This document shows, piece by piece, positions 1 through 7,647 of a DNA stretch of 64,000 nt. Every line of letters starts with the position of its first letter. Position 1 is the stretch's first letter. A model generated the notes under the pieces. It did not search any database. It was not told the DNA's origin and worked only from the letters and a program-made list of their open reading frames with translations. The stretch lies in assembly GCF_007858185.1 (NCBI RefSeq), contig NZ_VFES01000001.1, positions 186,001 through 250,000 of the forward strand. The letters are read 5' to 3'. The position numbers and the translations under genes are program-made. Source of the stretch: Pseudomonas grimontii (GTDB lineage Bacteria; Pseudomonadota; Gammaproteobacteria; Pseudomonadales; Pseudomonadaceae).

Positions 1-787
1 AGCGATCCGACCAGTCCTTCAACGCATCCTGCCAACTGGCCTGACTGCGCCAGTCGTTCGCCGGATATTCGCTGGGGCCTTTCCACAACTCGCCGACGCA
101 GAACGCTTGGTCACCAAAGTTTTTCATCCACACATCGACCCGCTCCGCCGCGTAGCCGCGCGCAAAATCGAAGCGCAAGCCTTTGGCGCTGTAGTTGTCC
201 CGCAGGTTCCTGAATTCCTGCATGAAGCGCTGCGAGACTTCCGAGTTGCTTGTGTTGAGGTCGGCCGAGCCGCTCATGAACGCGTCGCCCTCATCACAGA
301 CGATGGGCGTTGTGCAGTCATCGCGCCACAGCTTGAGGCCCCTGGGGAAGCGTATCTGTTGACTCGGTAGCTTGTCGTTCATATGGTTGGGCACCAAGTC
401 GTATATCGCTTGAACGCCGGCGCCTGCCAAGGCGGCGACCGCCTGTTTGAGCTGGCTGTCACTGCCGTATCGGCTGTTCTTGTCGAAGTCGCTCCAGAAG
501 TAACCTTCACCGCCGCCGGATGTTCCCGACGCCGCGTCGCTCCAACTGGATTGATCGGTCCAGGCGGGCGGCAGCCAGATTTTGGTGAAGCCGTCCTGGC
601 CGATAGTGGGGGCCATTTGTGCCAGCACCTCATACCATTTCTGCGGGGTATTGCGGCTGGAGTTCCAGTGGAAGCCTTGCAGCAGGATGTCTTCGCCACC
701 GCCATTGCGCACACTCGGCGACGCAGCGTGGACGGTGCATGCCAGCAGCCAGACAATCGTTGTGCAATACCAGCCTGTGCGTTTCAT
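1..787 (-). CDS. Maltotetraose-forming alpha-amylase (GH13), 5' part only
   Basis: Secreted glycoside hydrolase that releases maltotetraose from starch. The reading frame begins with MKRTGWYCTTIVWLLACTVHA, a signal peptide ending in an A-A cleavage site, and runs off the left edge after about 262 residues. Visible GH13 landmarks are LQGFHWN near the mature N-terminus, YDLVPNHMN (region I), GLRFDFARGYAAERV with the nucleophile Asp, and CVGELWKGPSEYP with the acid/base Glu. The third catalytic Asp and any starch-binding domain lie outside the window. The motif set resembles the P. stutzeri G4-amylase more than generic alpha-amylases. It is transcribed away from the FadR-type regulator, with a 277-base intergenic gap. 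Confidence 0.88.
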   Translation of the reverse strand, partial: MKRTGWYCTTIVWLLACTVHAASPSVRNGGGEDILLQGFHWNSSRNTPQKWYEVLAQMAPTIGQDGFTKIWLPPAWTDQSSWSDAASGTSGGGEGYFWSDFDKNSRYGSDSQLKQAVAALAGAGVQAIYDLVPNHMNDKLPSQQIRFPRGLKLWRDDCTTPIVCDEGDAFMSGSADLNTSNSEVSQRFMQEFRNLRDNYSAKGLRFDFARGYAAERVDVWMKNFGDQAFCVGELWKGPSEYPANDWRSQASWQDALKDWSDR

Positions 788-1005
788 CACCCGTCACCTG
801 TTTGCTGGAACAGGCTTTACTCTGCTACGGGGAGGGAACATCGTCTGCTGTCATAATTGCCAGGTGCGCGAGAACATTTGGCACTAATACCCAGGCTTGA
901 AGTAGCCGTGCGTTATGTTCGAGTTTGAACCCGTTTGTGCGGGTGCCGTTGGTGGCTGGGGCTGAAAGCTGACGGCGTGTATATGAAAGTGCGGTACAAA
1001 CGGTG

Positions 1006-1015
1006 ATCGTACAAC
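1006..1015. promoter_or_regulatory. Candidate operator of the FadR-type regulator (autoregulatory)
   Basis: The decamer ATCGTACAAC lies 50 bases before the regulator start. It contains TCGTACAA, the TNGTACNA pattern expected for FadR-type GntR repressors. A second GTACAA is at 994-999. The reverse complement of the decamer recurs at 3687-3696 in front of kdgD. That it is a binding site is inferred. Confidence 0.45.
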
Positions 1016-1064
1016 CGCCATGGGCTATGATGCTGCTTTAGTCCACCGAGATAGATGACCCCAA

Positions 1065-1811
1065 ATGGAAAACGCCAGCACCGCCCCTCGTCTTCCCCGC
1101 AAGCGCCGCAGCCTTGCCCAGGAATTGGTCACGGTGTTGTCCGAGCAGATCAGGGACGGTGAGCTCAAACGGGGCGACAAGCTGCCCACTGAGTCAGCCA
1201 TCATGGAAGCCCATGGCGTCAGCCGCACCGTGGTGCGCGAAGCCATCTCACGTTTGCAGGCAGCGGGGCAGGTGGAAACCCGTCACGGTATCGGCACCTT
1301 TGTGCTGGATACGCCGAGCCCCAGCGGCTTTCGCATCGACCCGGCTACCGTCGTTACCCTGCGGGACGTGTTGGCGATCCTGGAACTGCGTATCAGCCTG
1401 GAAGTGGAGTCGGCAGGGTTGGCTGCGCTGCGTCGCAGCGATGAACAACTGGCAGCCATGCGCGCGGCGCTCGATGCGCTGAATGAAAGCGCGGCCCATG
1501 CTGGCGATGCAGTTGCTTCCGACTTCGCCTTCCACCTGGAAATTGCGCTGTCCACCGGCAACCGCTATTTCACCGACATCATGACCCACCTGGGTACCAG
1601 CATCATTCCGCGTACCCGCCTGAACTCGGCGCGCCTGGCCCATGATGACCAGCAGCACTACATGGGACGCCTGAGCCGCGAACACGAAGAGATTTACGAG
1701 GCGATTGCCCGCCAGGATTCGGATGCGGCGCGCGCGGCCATGCGTTTGCACCTGACCAACAGCCGCGAGCGGCTGCGCCATGCTCATGAAGAGGCTGAAA
1801 GGGCAGGCTGA
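1065..1811 (+). CDS. FadR-subfamily GntR transcriptional regulator (FCD domain), probable regulator of galactarate/glucarate genes
   Basis: A 248-residue DNA-binding regulator. Residues about 15-80 form a winged helix-turn-helix, with KLPTESAIMEAHGVSRTVVR as the recognition region and VETRHGIGTFVLD as the wing. The rest is an all-helical FCD ligand domain, including ASDFAFHLEIALSTGN and the late FCD metal-ligand region AAMRLHLTNSRERLR. Members of this family usually repress sugar-acid catabolic operons and are released by a pathway acid. The likely targets are the kdgD-garD genes 2 kb downstream, because the two promoters share a 10-base motif. The ligand is not known from sequence. The Shine-Dalgarno sequence before this ATG is weak. 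Confidence 0.85.
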   Translation: MENASTAPRLPRKRRSLAQELVTVLSEQIRDGELKRGDKLPTESAIMEAHGVSRTVVREAISRLQAAGQVETRHGIGTFVLDTPSPSGFRIDPATVVTLRDVLAILELRISLEVESAGLAALRRSDEQLAAMRAALDALNESAAHAGDAVASDFAFHLEIALSTGNRYFTDIMTHLGTSIIPRTRLNSARLAHDDQQHYMGRLSREHEEIYEAIARQDSDAARAAMRLHLTNSRERLRHAHEEAERAG

Positions 1812-2089
1812 TTGTCAGCAGATGGCTCATGTGCCGTTCAGCGTTTTTCCATGACGCTTGCATTGATTGGATGTAGGACGCTAACGAGTCTAGTGTCGCT
1901 TCATTCGCCACGTCGTCAGGAAGGTTCAACTGAAGCGCCTTCACGGACGTGTCAATCACACGACGCCTTTCGTTCTCGTCAGCAATCAGCTCGGCCAAAG
2001 GCATATCGGGATCAAAGTCTTGATTCTTTATCCCGATTGGCTTCGAAACTGGAGGCCAGTAGGCCGAAAATTTCATCAGTGGTTTTCAT
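1603..2089 (-). pseudogene. Frameshifted acyl-carrier-protein-like remnant
   Basis: An ATG at 2089 has a good ribosome site (GAGAGG). It opens a frame that reads MKTTDEIFGLLASSFEANRD and then stops after 25 codons. In the overlapping frame the text continues with FDPDMPLAELIADENERRR, LQLNLPDDVANEATLDSLAS and YIQSMQ. This has the spacing and hydrophobic pattern of carrier-protein helices II-III, but where the phosphopantetheine DSL serine would lie it reads ADEN. The open frame then runs antisense into the 3' end of the regulator, so only about 1830-2089 is likely ancestral coding sequence. A single-base indel would join the two parts. Homology is judged by pattern only and is uncertain. Confidence 0.35.
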
Positions 2090-2363
2090 GACGCACCTCT
2101 CTCATCAACCTTAGTAAAAGAAGCAAAAATCAAGCACAGACTGGAGCTGGCGCAACGTTATGGCCTTTGATGTTCAGTTGCATTGATTGTCGTGGGGCCC
2201 ATTCCCTTGCCGGCCTACGATGCGGTGGCCTGAGGCTTCAGGCATCGGAAGGGCTGCAACAAATCGCCTCAGGAGCCAATTCCTAAGCCCCTGAGGTGTG
2301 TTATCCGCCCTTGATGAACGGTGCATAACTGTTAGAACTCACAGTATCGACAGGCGATACCGC
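1812..2363. other. Low-density region between the regulator and the phospholipase-like gene
   Basis: No intact gene is supported. The left part holds the frameshifted acyl-carrier-like ORF described separately. The right part (2090-2363) is more AT-rich than its neighbours. It contains an imperfect hairpin with arms CCTCAGG and CCTGAGG around 2266-2297, which could end transcription from the phospholipase-like gene but lacks a T-tract. Confidence 0.5.
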
Positions 2364-3518
2364 TTAAGCCGGGGTATTTGGCTTGTAATCCTTGAGCAAC
2401 AAATACGTACTCCACCCCCACCAATCATTGGTCCAGTGCTGGTCGTTGAGGTCATTCACGTCCTTGCGTCGCAGCACCTTGTCGCCCTCCATCTTGAACA
2501 GCGGCGAGAAATTATTTGCCGGGTTTTGCGCCGCGTTCAGGTCCGGCACATGCAACGGCGCCTTGAAGTTGGCGGGGGAGGGGGCGACACCGCTGATAAA
2601 GGTCTCGAAGAGCTCATCGGCCGAAGCCTGCACCGCGCGTTTGACCTGCACCCGATTGGCCGCGTCGATTGTGTCGAAATAGCGTTTGTCGCCATAGGCA
2701 TGCCACTCGTCATTCAACGCATTGCGCACCTTGAGGCCGAACTTGCTGTCTTCATCGTGCATGAAGCGGCTGATCAGAGAACCCAATTCGCCCGGTGTGA
2801 CGACCGCTGCCAGCTGTTTGCGCGGCACTCGCAGGTGCCCGGCAGAAAATAGATCGGTCAAGAAGTGATCAGCAAAGCTGTTCATGGCATAGGCCAGCTC
2901 CAACGCTTGGTCGGTACCGGTTTGATGGGCCACCACGGCCTGTTGCAACGCTGCAGTATGCCCCGCCAGGTAGGCTGCCAGCGCCCATTCGCCGAAGTGG
3001 TCGGCATTGTCCGCCGCCAGTTTCAGGTAGCGCCCCAGTGGGATCAGTGCCGAAACCGCGCTGCCGCCACCGGTGATGCGGTTCCATTCCTCGGACAACG
3101 CATCACCCAGGGCGTCATAGGCCTCGTGGGCTTGCTTGCCGTCTTTGATCGCCTGGTTGACCGCGTTGATCTCTTTTTGCATCACCGCCAGGATCTTCGG
3201 CGCTTCGTCCCGTGAGGCTGGTAGCACGGCCAGTGAGTTGAACGCTGCGCTAAAGCGTTGCACGCGATCGGCAGGTGAGGTGCCCTCGTTGATGGACTGG
3301 CCGGGAATGCCATAAAAATCACCGCCCAGGGCGATCACCTGGCCGTAGGTCAGCGCCAGCCCGTTGGGCAGGTGCAGTTCGACTTGGCGGGCGGGAATCG
3401 CCGGCGTGTCCTTGGCAAAACGCAACAACGTGTCGTCGCCGATGGCGGTGTGTTCACCCCCTTCGAAACGCAGGGTGGGCGGATTTTCTTCGGGTGCTGC
3501 GAGTTCAAGACCTGACAT
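2364..3518 (-). CDS. Zinc-dependent phospholipase C-like (S1/P1 nuclease-fold) protein
   Basis: A 384-residue helical protein with the His/Asp-rich pattern of the zinc-dependent phospholipase C / S1-P1 nuclease superfamily: NADHFGEWALAAYLAGH, then FADHFLTDLFSAGHLRVPR, then ISRFMHDEDSKFGLKV. The H-x(n)-D-x-F-S-x-G-H block is the most family-like part. There is no signal peptide or membrane segment, which is unusual for a secreted lipase. The start is set by AAGGAG seven bases upstream. A promoter-like pair (TTGACG, 16-base spacer, TATGCT) and a LexA box lie just upstream, so DNA-damage control is likely. It sits between a regulator and that regulator's probable target operon, which suggests insertion. 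Substrate and location are unknown. Confidence 0.6.
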   Translation of the reverse strand: MSGLELAAPEENPPTLRFEGGEHTAIGDDTLLRFAKDTPAIPARQVELHLPNGLALTYGQVIALGGDFYGIPGQSINEGTSPADRVQRFSAAFNSLAVLPASRDEAPKILAVMQKEINAVNQAIKDGKQAHEAYDALGDALSEEWNRITGGGSAVSALIPLGRYLKLAADNADHFGEWALAAYLAGHTAALQQAVVAHQTGTDQALELAYAMNSFADHFLTDLFSAGHLRVPRKQLAAVVTPGELGSLISRFMHDEDSKFGLKVRNALNDEWHAYGDKRYFDTIDAANRVQVKRAVQASADELFETFISGVAPSPANFKAPLHVPDLNAAQNPANNFSPLFKMEGDKVLRRKDVNDLNDQHWTNDWWGWSTYLLLKDYKPNTPA

Positions 3519-3557
3519 GTTAGCTCCTTGCTATGTCGTAGGAATCTTCCTTGATTA

Positions 3558-3573
3558 CTGTATGCATATACAG
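3558..3573. promoter_or_regulatory. LexA (SOS) box upstream of the phospholipase-like gene
   Basis: Read on the minus strand the site is CTGTATATGCATACAG, a match to the CTG-N10-CAG LexA consensus with near-perfect dyad symmetry. It begins nine bases downstream of the TATGCT -10 candidate, so it would cover the transcription start, and it lies 40 bases before the start codon. Confidence 0.7.
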
Positions 3574-3582
3574 TTAATGCCG

Positions 3583-3610
3583 AGCATAGAGGAATAATTT
3601 CCTACGTCAA
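3583..3610 (-). promoter_or_regulatory. Sigma-70-type promoter for the phospholipase-like gene, with a palindromic spacer
   Basis: Minus-strand TTGACG (3610-3605) and TATGCT (3588-3583) are separated by 16 bases. The spacer contains the perfect inverted repeat AGGAA-TAAT-TTCCT (3590-3603). This could be a second operator next to the LexA box. Confidence 0.5.
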
Positions 3611-3686
3611 GAACGCGGCCGCCAACGCTATTCAGCTCACACAAGTGCTCAACGCCGATGAATTGCAGTTGACGAAATTATTTATA

Positions 3687-3707
3687 GTTGTACGATGACG
3701 TACGACA
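3687..3707. promoter_or_regulatory. Candidate operator for the FadR-type regulator upstream of kdgD
   Basis: GTTGTACGAT (3687-3696) is the exact reverse complement of the decamer in the regulator's own promoter. It is followed by a second GTACGA core at 3700-3705. It lies just downstream of a TTGACG hexamer (3669-3674), where a bound repressor would block kdgD transcription. Confidence 0.5.
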
Positions 3708-3761
3708 TCAACAAAACCAACAACCTTTCAATAGAAAGTCTTCGCCCAGGGTGTTCGAATA

Positions 3762-4673
3762 ATGAATCCACAAGAACTGAAGTCCATCCTCTCCCACGGT
3801 CTGCTGTCTTTCCCGGTGACCGATTTCAACGCCCAGGGTGACTTCCACCAGGCGGGCTACATCAAGCGCCTGGAATGGCTGGCCCCTTACGGCGCCACCG
3901 CTTTGTTCGCAGCGGGCGGCACCGGTGAGTTTTTCTCCCTCGCCGCCAGCGAATATTCCCAAGTGGTCAAGACCGCCGTTGATACCTGCGCCACCAGCGT
4001 GCCGATCCTCGCCGGTGTCGGTGGTTCCACTCGCCAGGCCATTGAGTACGCGCAAGAGGCCGAGCGCCTGGGCGCCAAAGGCCTGCTGCTGCTGCCGCAC
4101 TACCTCACCGAAGCCAGCCAGGACGGCGTTGCCGCCCACGTTGAAGCCGTGTGCAAATCGGTCAAAATCGGTGTGGTGGTCTACAACCGCAACGTGTGCC
4201 GCCTGACCGCTCCGCTGCTGGAACGTCTGGCCGAACGCTGCCCGAACCTGATCGGCTACAAGGATGGCCTGGGTGACATCGAGTTGATGGTGTCGATCCG
4301 CCGTCGTCTGGGCGATCGTTTCAGCTACCTCGGCGGCCTGCCGACCGCAGAGGTTTACGCCGCTGCCTACAAGGCCCTGGGCGTGCCGGTGTACTCCTCG
4401 GCGGTGTTCAACTTCATCCCGAAAACCGCGATGGACTTCTACCACGCCATTGCCAAGGATGATCACGCCACCGTCGCCAAGATCATCGATGACTTCTTCC
4501 TGCCTTATCTGGACATCCGTAACCGCAAGGCCGGCTATGCCGTGAGCATCGTCAAGGCGGGTGCAAAAATTGTCGGCTATGACGCAGGCCCTGTGCGCAC
4601 GCCGCTGACCGATCTGCTGCCGGAAGAATACGAAGCCCTGGCCGCGCTGATCGACAAGCAAGGTCCGCAATAA
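3762..4673 (+). CDS. kdgD: 5-dehydro-4-deoxyglucarate dehydratase
   Basis: A 303-residue member of the DapA/NanA class I aldolase-like family. It converts 5-keto-4-deoxyglucarate to 2-oxoglutarate semialdehyde with loss of CO2 and water. Diagnostic text includes [11 protein letters not shown] near the N-terminus, [11 protein letters not shown] with the catalytic Tyr, and [14 protein letters not shown] with the Schiff-base Lys. Length is normal for the family. It is the first gene of the kdgD / semialdehyde dehydrogenase / transporter / garD locus, which confirms the sugar-diacid role. A hairpin terminator follows directly. The leader has CA-rich text (around 3707-3727) resembling Crc/Hfq targets, with mismatches. 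Confidence 0.92.
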   Translation: MNPQELKSILSHGLLSFPVTDFNAQGDFHQAGYIKRLEWLAPYGATALFAAGGTGEFFSLAASEYSQVVKTAVDTCATSVPILAGVGGSTRQAIEYAQEAERLGAKGLLLLPHYLTEASQDGVAAHVEAVCKSVKIGVVVYNRNVCRLTAPLLERLAERCPNLIGYKDGLGDIELMVSIRRRLGDRFSYLGGLPTAEVYAAAYKALGVPVYSSAVFNFIPKTAMDFYHAIAKDDHATVAKIIDDFFLPYLDIRNRKAGYAVSIVKAGAKIVGYDAGPVRTPLTDLLPEEYEALAALIDKQGPQ

Positions 4674-4682
4674 ATTATCCAC

Positions 4683-4710
4683 AAGGCCGCTGAGCAATCA
4701 GCGGCCTTTT
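4683..4710 (+). terminator. Intrinsic terminator or attenuator between kdgD and the dehydrogenase gene
   Basis: A perfect 11-bp stem, AAGGCCGCTGA / TCAGCGGCCTT, with a GCAA tetraloop is followed by TTTT. It lies inside the presumed operon, so it would lower expression of the three downstream genes relative to kdgD. Confidence 0.75.
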
Positions 4711-4727
4711 GCGTCAGGAGAAGATTC

Positions 4728-6173
4728 GTGTCCCAAGTAAAGCGTTTTGAGAACTACATCAACGGTGAATGGGTTGCCGGCGCCGACTATTGCGTCAATC
4801 TCAACCCGTCGGAGTTGTCCGATGTCATTGGTGAATACGCCAAGGCTGACGTCACCCAGGTCAACGCCGCCATCGACGCCGCCCGCGCCGCGTTCCCGGC
4901 CTGGTCCACTTCCGGTATCCAGGCTCGCCACGATGCCCTGGATAAAGTCGGCAGCGAAATTCTCGCCCGTCGCGAAGAACTCGGCACCCTGTTGGCCCGT
5001 GAAGAAGGCAAGACCCTGCCTGAAGCCATCGGTGAAGTGACCCGCGCCGGTAACATCTTCAAGTTCTTCGCCGGTGAATGCCTGCGGTTGTCCGGCGACT
5101 ACGTGCCGTCGGTGCGCCCGGGCGTCAATGTTGAAGTCACCCGCGAAGCCCTGGGTGTGGTCGGCCTGATCACCCCGTGGAACTTCCCGATTGCCATTCC
5201 TGCCTGGAAGATCGCCCCGGCCCTGGCCTACGGTAACTGTGTGGTGATCAAACCGGCTGAACTGGTACCGGGCTGCGCCTGGGCCCTGGCGGAGATCATC
5301 TCCCGCGCCGGTTTCCCTGCCGGTGTGTTCAACCTGGTGATGGGCAGCGGTCGTGTGGTGGGCGACGTGCTGGTCAACAGCCCGAAAGTCGACGGCATCA
5401 GCTTCACCGGTTCCGTCGGTGTGGGCCGTCAGATCGCTGTCAGCTGTGTGTCTCGCCAGGCCAAAGTGCAGTTGGAAATGGGCGGCAAGAACCCGCAGAT
5501 CATTCTTGACGACGCCGACCTCAAGCAGGCCGTCGAGTTGTCGGTACAGAGTGCGTTCTACTCCACCGGCCAGCGTTGCACCGCGTCCAGCCGCCTGATC
5601 GTCACTGCTGGCATTCACGATCAGTTCGTCGCGGCCATGGCCGAGCGTATGAAGTCGATCAAGGTCGGCCACGCGCTGAAAAGCGGCACCGACATCGGTC
5701 CGGTGGTTTCCCAGGCCCAACTGGACCAGGACATGAAGTACATCGACATTGGCCAAAGCGAAGGCGCGCGGCTGGTGAGCGGTGGCGGTCTGGTGACCTG
5801 TGACACCGAAGGCTACTACCTGGCGCCGACGCTGTTTGCCGACAGCGAAGCCGCCATGCGCATCAGCCGTGAAGAGATCTTCGGCCCAGTGGCCAACGTC
5901 GTGCGCGTGGCGGACTACGAGGCGGCGCTGGCCATGGCCAACGACACCGAGTTTGGTTTGTCGGCGGGCATTGCCACCACGTCGTTGAAGTACGCCAACC
6001 ACTTCAAGCGTCATTCCCAGGCGGGGATGGTGATGGTGAACCTGCCGACGGCAGGTGTGGATTACCACGTTCCATTCGGTGGCCGTAAAGGCTCCTCCTA
6101 TGGCTCGCGGGAGCAAGGTCGCTATGCGCAAGAGTTCTACACCGTGGTGAAAACCAGCTACATCGGTTCGTAA
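4728..6173 (+). CDS. 2,5-dioxovalerate (alpha-ketoglutaric semialdehyde) dehydrogenase
   Basis: A 481-residue NAD(P)-dependent aldehyde dehydrogenase that oxidises the kdgD product to 2-oxoglutarate. ALDH motifs in order are GLITPWNFPIAIPAWKIAPA (cofactor binding), LEMGGKNPQIIL (general-base Glu region) and YSTGQRCTASSR with the catalytic Cys. The C-terminal oligomerisation part includes VDYHVPFGGRKGSSYG. It starts with GTG at 4728, preceded by AGGAG. Its position between kdgD and the sugar-acid transporter gene makes the semialdehyde the most likely substrate. Confidence 0.88.
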   Translation: MSQVKRFENYINGEWVAGADYCVNLNPSELSDVIGEYAKADVTQVNAAIDAARAAFPAWSTSGIQARHDALDKVGSEILARREELGTLLAREEGKTLPEAIGEVTRAGNIFKFFAGECLRLSGDYVPSVRPGVNVEVTREALGVVGLITPWNFPIAIPAWKIAPALAYGNCVVIKPAELVPGCAWALAEIISRAGFPAGVFNLVMGSGRVVGDVLVNSPKVDGISFTGSVGVGRQIAVSCVSRQAKVQLEMGGKNPQIILDDADLKQAVELSVQSAFYSTGQRCTASSRLIVTAGIHDQFVAAMAERMKSIKVGHALKSGTDIGPVVSQAQLDQDMKYIDIGQSEGARLVSGGGLVTCDTEGYYLAPTLFADSEAAMRISREEIFGPVANVVRVADYEAALAMANDTEFGLSAGIATTSLKYANHFKRHSQAGMVMVNLPTAGVDYHVPFGGRKGSSYGSREQGRYAQEFYTVVKTSYIGS

Positions 6174-6244
6174 TACGCAACACCCAGTGGGGGCCGGATG
6201 CCTGCCGGTCTCCACGACAAAAACAGAAAACCATTACCCGCAAA

Positions 6245-6252
6245 AAAAATAA
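6245..6252 (+). promoter_or_regulatory. Candidate Crc/Hfq (catabolite repression) motif
   Basis: AAAAATAA fits the AANAANAA pattern bound by Hfq/Crc on Pseudomonas mRNAs. It sits within a poly-A tract just before the GGGAG ribosome site of the transporter gene, the usual position for translational repression. Confidence 0.35.
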
Positions 6253-6271
6253 TTAGTGGGAGTACTTCTAC

Positions 6272-7636
6272 ATGCAAGCGACCAAGCCGACCCATGTCCG
6301 CTATTTGATCCTGTTCATGCTGTTCCTGGTGACCACGATCAACTACGCCGACCGGGCCACCATCGCCATCGCGGGCTCCAGCCTGCAAAAAGACCTCGGC
6401 ATCGACGCGGTCACCCTCGGTTATATCTTCTCCGCATTCGGTTGGGCCTACGTGGCCGGGCAAATTCCCGGCGGCTGGCTGCTGGACCGTTTCGGCTCGA
6501 AAAAAGTCTACGCCCTGAGCATCTTCACCTGGTCGCTGTTCATCGTGCTGCAAGGCTATGTCGGTGAGTTCGGTGTCTCCACTGCGGTTGTTGCGCTGTT
6601 CATGCTGCGCTTCATGGTGGGCCTGGCCGAAGCGCCGTCCTTCCCCGGTAACGCGCGTATTGTCGCCGCCTGGTTCCCAACCGCCGAACGCGGTACGGCG
6701 TCGGCGATCTTCAACTCGGCGCAGTACTTCGCCACGGTGCTGTTCGCACCGTTGATGGGCTGGATCGTCTACCGCTTCGGCTGGCAGCACGTGTTTATCG
6801 TGATGGGCGTGATCGGCATCGTGTTCTCGCTGATCTGGCTGAAAGTTATCCACAGCCCACGCCAGCACCCGATGATCAACGAAGCCGAGCTCAATCACAT
6901 CGCCGCCAATGGCGCGATGGTCGATATGGACCAGGACAAAGGCAAGGGTAAGAAAACCGACGGTCCGAAGTGGGATTACATCCGTCAGTTGCTGACCAAC
7001 CGCATGATGCTTGGCGTGTATCTGGGCCAGTACTGCATCAACGGCATCACCTACTTCTTCCTGACCTGGTTCCCGGTGTACCTGGTGCAGGACCGTGGCA
7101 TGACCATCCTCAAGGCCGGTTTCATCGCCTCGTTGCCGGCGATCTGCGGGTTTATCGGTGGCGTGCTGGGCGGGGTGATTTCCGACTACCTGCTGCGCAA
7201 AGGCCATTCGCTGACGTTCGCCCGCAAGGCACCGATCATCGCGGGCCTGCTGGTTTCCAGCAGCATCATTGCGTGTAACTACGTTGACGTTGAATGGATG
7301 GTGGTGGGCTTCATGGCCTTGGCCTTCTTCGGCAAAGGCGTTGGCGCACTGGGCTGGGCGGTGGTGTCCGACACCTCGCCGAAACAAATAGCCGGTCTCA
7401 GTGGCGGCTTGTTCAACACCTTCGGTAACCTGGCGTCGATCACCACGCCGATTGTCATCGGCTACATCATCAGCACCACCGGCTCGTTCAAATGGGCACT
7501 GGTGTTCGTCGGCGCCAACGCGCTGGTGGCGGTGTTCAGCTATCTGGTCATCGTCGGTCCGATCAAGCGTGTAGTACTCAAAGAGCCGCCAAGCAAGGGG
7601 CCTGAGTTGACCAACCTAACCGAAGCGCATTCCTGA
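6272..7636 (+). CDS. MFS galactarate/glucarate transporter (anion:cation symporter family)
   Basis: A 454-residue inner-membrane transporter with about 12 hydrophobic segments. The N-terminus has the phthalate/glucarate permease signature [20 protein letters not shown], followed by [20 protein letters not shown] and the loop motif [26 protein letters not shown] is typical of GudP/GarP-like proteins. A charged cytoplasmic loop (about residues 215-232, [13 protein letters not shown]) divides the two halves. A GGGAG ribosome site precedes the ATG. Gene context points to galactarate and/or glucarate uptake. Which of the two cannot be told from sequence. Confidence 0.87.
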   Translation: MQATKPTHVRYLILFMLFLVTTINYADRATIAIAGSSLQKDLGIDAVTLGYIFSAFGWAYVAGQIPGGWLLDRFGSKKVYALSIFTWSLFIVLQGYVGEFGVSTAVVALFMLRFMVGLAEAPSFPGNARIVAAWFPTAERGTASAIFNSAQYFATVLFAPLMGWIVYRFGWQHVFIVMGVIGIVFSLIWLKVIHSPRQHPMINEAELNHIAANGAMVDMDQDKGKGKKTDGPKWDYIRQLLTNRMMLGVYLGQYCINGITYFFLTWFPVYLVQDRGMTILKAGFIASLPAICGFIGGVLGGVISDYLLRKGHSLTFARKAPIIAGLLVSSSIIACNYVDVEWMVVGFMALAFFGKGVGALGWAVVSDTSPKQIAGLSGGLFNTFGNLASITTPIVIGYIISTTGSFKWALVFVGANALVAVFSYLVIVGPIKRVVLKEPPSKGPELTNLTEAHS

Positions 7637-7647
7637 GAGGCCCCGTG

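Noticed and set aside
3581..3698. Short plus-strand frame with coding-like text (AIQLTQVLNADELQLTKL) before kdgD
   Set aside because: No start codon or ribosome site, and it crosses both promoter regions. It could be a gene remnant but is too short to support.
4698..6215. A 505-codon minus-strand open frame opposite the dehydrogenase gene
   Set aside because: Low-complexity, His/Gly/Arg-rich text typical of the antisense of a GC-rich gene. The plus-strand frame is a complete aldehyde dehydrogenase.
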